From Episyrphus balteatus (Eukaryota; Arthropoda; Insecta; Diptera; Syrphidae), in the NCBI RefSeq assembly GCF_945859705.1, contig NC_079134.1, positions 63,466,437 through 63,530,436 on the forward strand: a stretch of DNA of 64,000 bases. Direction: 5' to 3'. Every line of letters begins with the position of its first letter. Position 1 is the stretch's first letter. Shown in pieces: positions 62,941-64,000 of this stretch. The notes under the pieces are model-generated. The model had not been told where the DNA came from, searched no databases, and saw only the letters and a program-made list of their open reading frames with translations. The position numbers and the translations under genes were made by a program.

Positions 62941-64000
62941 ATGTTAAATTCTAACTCTGCTCGCCCTCCTCACCCATATCCAACTCGTACTCAAACCGTC
63001 AAACTTGCATCATCCTCTAAATCGAATTCGCCTAAAATCGTGTCCAATAATAGCTCACCGTTACCTGACCATCAAACCAGAAATGGTTCCAACAGCAGCA
63101 AAAAACCGATTACACAAAAATATTCCGTAAGCTCCCCTCGTTCACCCGCTAACTTACCAAGCCCCTCCACACAAACTTATTCACATGCTCCACCACCATC
63201 TTGCAATTCAATTGCCTCAAAACATATATGTGTTTCTTTAGAAGTACTCCATGATGAACTTAAACAACAAACCGAATCCTTAGCAGCTACCTTTAGGGCT
63301 GAGGTGGAAAAAATTCGTAATGAGTTTTCTACAAAAATGCAAGAAATTGAAACTCAATTAACCGCAAACATAGAGCGCACAAATTCAACAGTCAATGAGT
63401 TGTCTCAACGCACCACAGCAATGGAACTCAAATTAAATGACGAGATTTCTGCACTGCGAAACCGTTGTGACGCGCTCGAAAGGAAGGAATATTTAACCGA
63501 CGCAATAATATTTGGCATTCCGAAACTTTCCGAGGAAAATGAAAACTTAAACTCTTTATATAACAAGCTATGCGATACCATCGAGGTTAGACCACCAACA
63601 ATAAAAAAAATCTTCCGCACTAAACGGCGACACAACAATGACGAGCCACCTGTTATATTTAAGTTCTCTAATGTCACAGAGAGAAACTCTTTGCTAAAAG
63701 CACTTGCCGACTATCGTAAAAAGACTAAGCGTGCGATCTGTTTGCGCGACCTTGGACTTGAATCTGACCAAAAAATTTTTGTGAATGAGAGCTTGTCTAT
63801 ACGAAATCGTAACCTTCTTCAACATGCAGTGAGTATGAAGAAAAAAGGTCAATTAATCTCTGTTCATACATACCATGGGTCTGTGTTTGTGAAACGAACT
63901 GTGGGAGAGAAGAGTGTTGCAGTTTCTGATTTTAATTGTCTAAACGACATTGCCGAGAGATGTCAGATGAATAATTATGATGATGAACAAAACATTGCGG
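62941..64000 (+). CDS. CR1-type non-LTR ORF1 protein, partial (runs off the window)
   Basis: Open frame of 353 codons from the ATG at 62941 with no stop to the window end. The N-terminal about 95 residues are Ser/Pro/Asn-rich and disordered. A coiled-coil region follows (VLHDELKQQTESLAATFRAE to ALERKEYLTDAIIFGIP, about residues 100-200). The C-terminal globular part has FKFSNVTERNSLLKALADYR and IFVNESLSIRNRNLLQHAV, the pattern of the FP25K-like (Baculo_FP) domain present in insect CR1-type ORF1 proteins. It would bind element RNA. Intact reading frame and absent decay suggest a recent copy. Confidence 0.8.
   Translation, partial: MLNSNSARPPHPYPTRTQTVKLASSSKSNSPKIVSNNSSPLPDHQTRNGSNSSKKPITQKYSVSSPRSPANLPSPSTQTYSHAPPPSCNSIASKHICVSLEVLHDELKQQTESLAATFRAEVEKIRNEFSTKMQEIETQLTANIERTNSTVNELSQRTTAMELKLNDEISALRNRCDALERKEYLTDAIIFGIPKLSEENENLNSLYNKLCDTIEVRPPTIKKIFRTKRRHNNDEPPVIFKFSNVTERNSLLKALADYRKKTKRAICLRDLGLESDQKIFVNESLSIRNRNLLQHAVSMKKKGQLISVHTYHGSVFVKRTVGEKSVAVSDFNCLNDIAERCQMNNYDDEQNIA

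Overview
The window is eukaryotic and almost certainly from an insect: AT-rich, TE-saturated DNA with BEL/Pao and Ty3/gypsy LTR elements, Jockey-, I- and CR1-type non-LTR elements, many long inverted-repeat (fold-back) DNA elements, and only one recognisable host gene. That gene, on the minus strand, is Sfmbt (a Polycomb-group MBT-repeat protein). Its first coding exon (29668-29811) and second coding exon (28403-28970) are seen, separated by a 697-bp intron. The next intron runs left past the window edge (>28.4 kb), so everything from 1 to 28402 is probably Sfmbt intron; 29828-64000 is probably 5' flank or a 5' intron.

Layout. 1-20196 is one old minus-strand Ty3/gypsy element (Gypsy1) broken by nested insertions: a fold-back element in its 3' LTR (137-1634), a young BEL/Pao element with an env-like ORF in its 3' noncoding region (2058-11512, 504-bp LTRs, target duplication GGTTC), a hAT-like fold-back with a second fold-back inside it in the RT (14412-18467 and 15198-18312), and another fold-back at the gag end (20197). 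20585-25990 is an RNase H-bearing non-LTR element split by a 1.44-kb near-perfect palindrome (23798-25239). 26551-28196 holds hAT-like fold-backs with a TA-flanked MITE that carries a degenerate tRNA-like segment. 29997-35560 holds a CACTGG fold-back and a CR1-like fragment split by a 2.8-kb hAT-like element. 35590-40917 is two head-to-tail Jockey-like copies. 40918-45213 holds more fold-backs and a CR1 endonuclease fragment. 45691-51081 is a very young, internally deleted gypsy element (Gypsy2) with LTRs identical by eye. 51094-55861 is a long-TIR element loaded with non-LTR debris. 56399-62702 is a run of fold-backs, and the window ends inside an intact ORF1 of a CR1-type element (62941-64000).

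The most striking pattern is a clan of long fold-back elements whose ends read TAG...CTA and that are flanked by 3-bp target duplications (TAA, TGA, TTG, TTA, TTA). I can place the ends and duplications directly from sequence, but I found no transposase and cannot assign a superfamily. All homology statements are from motif recognition by eye; nothing was searched.
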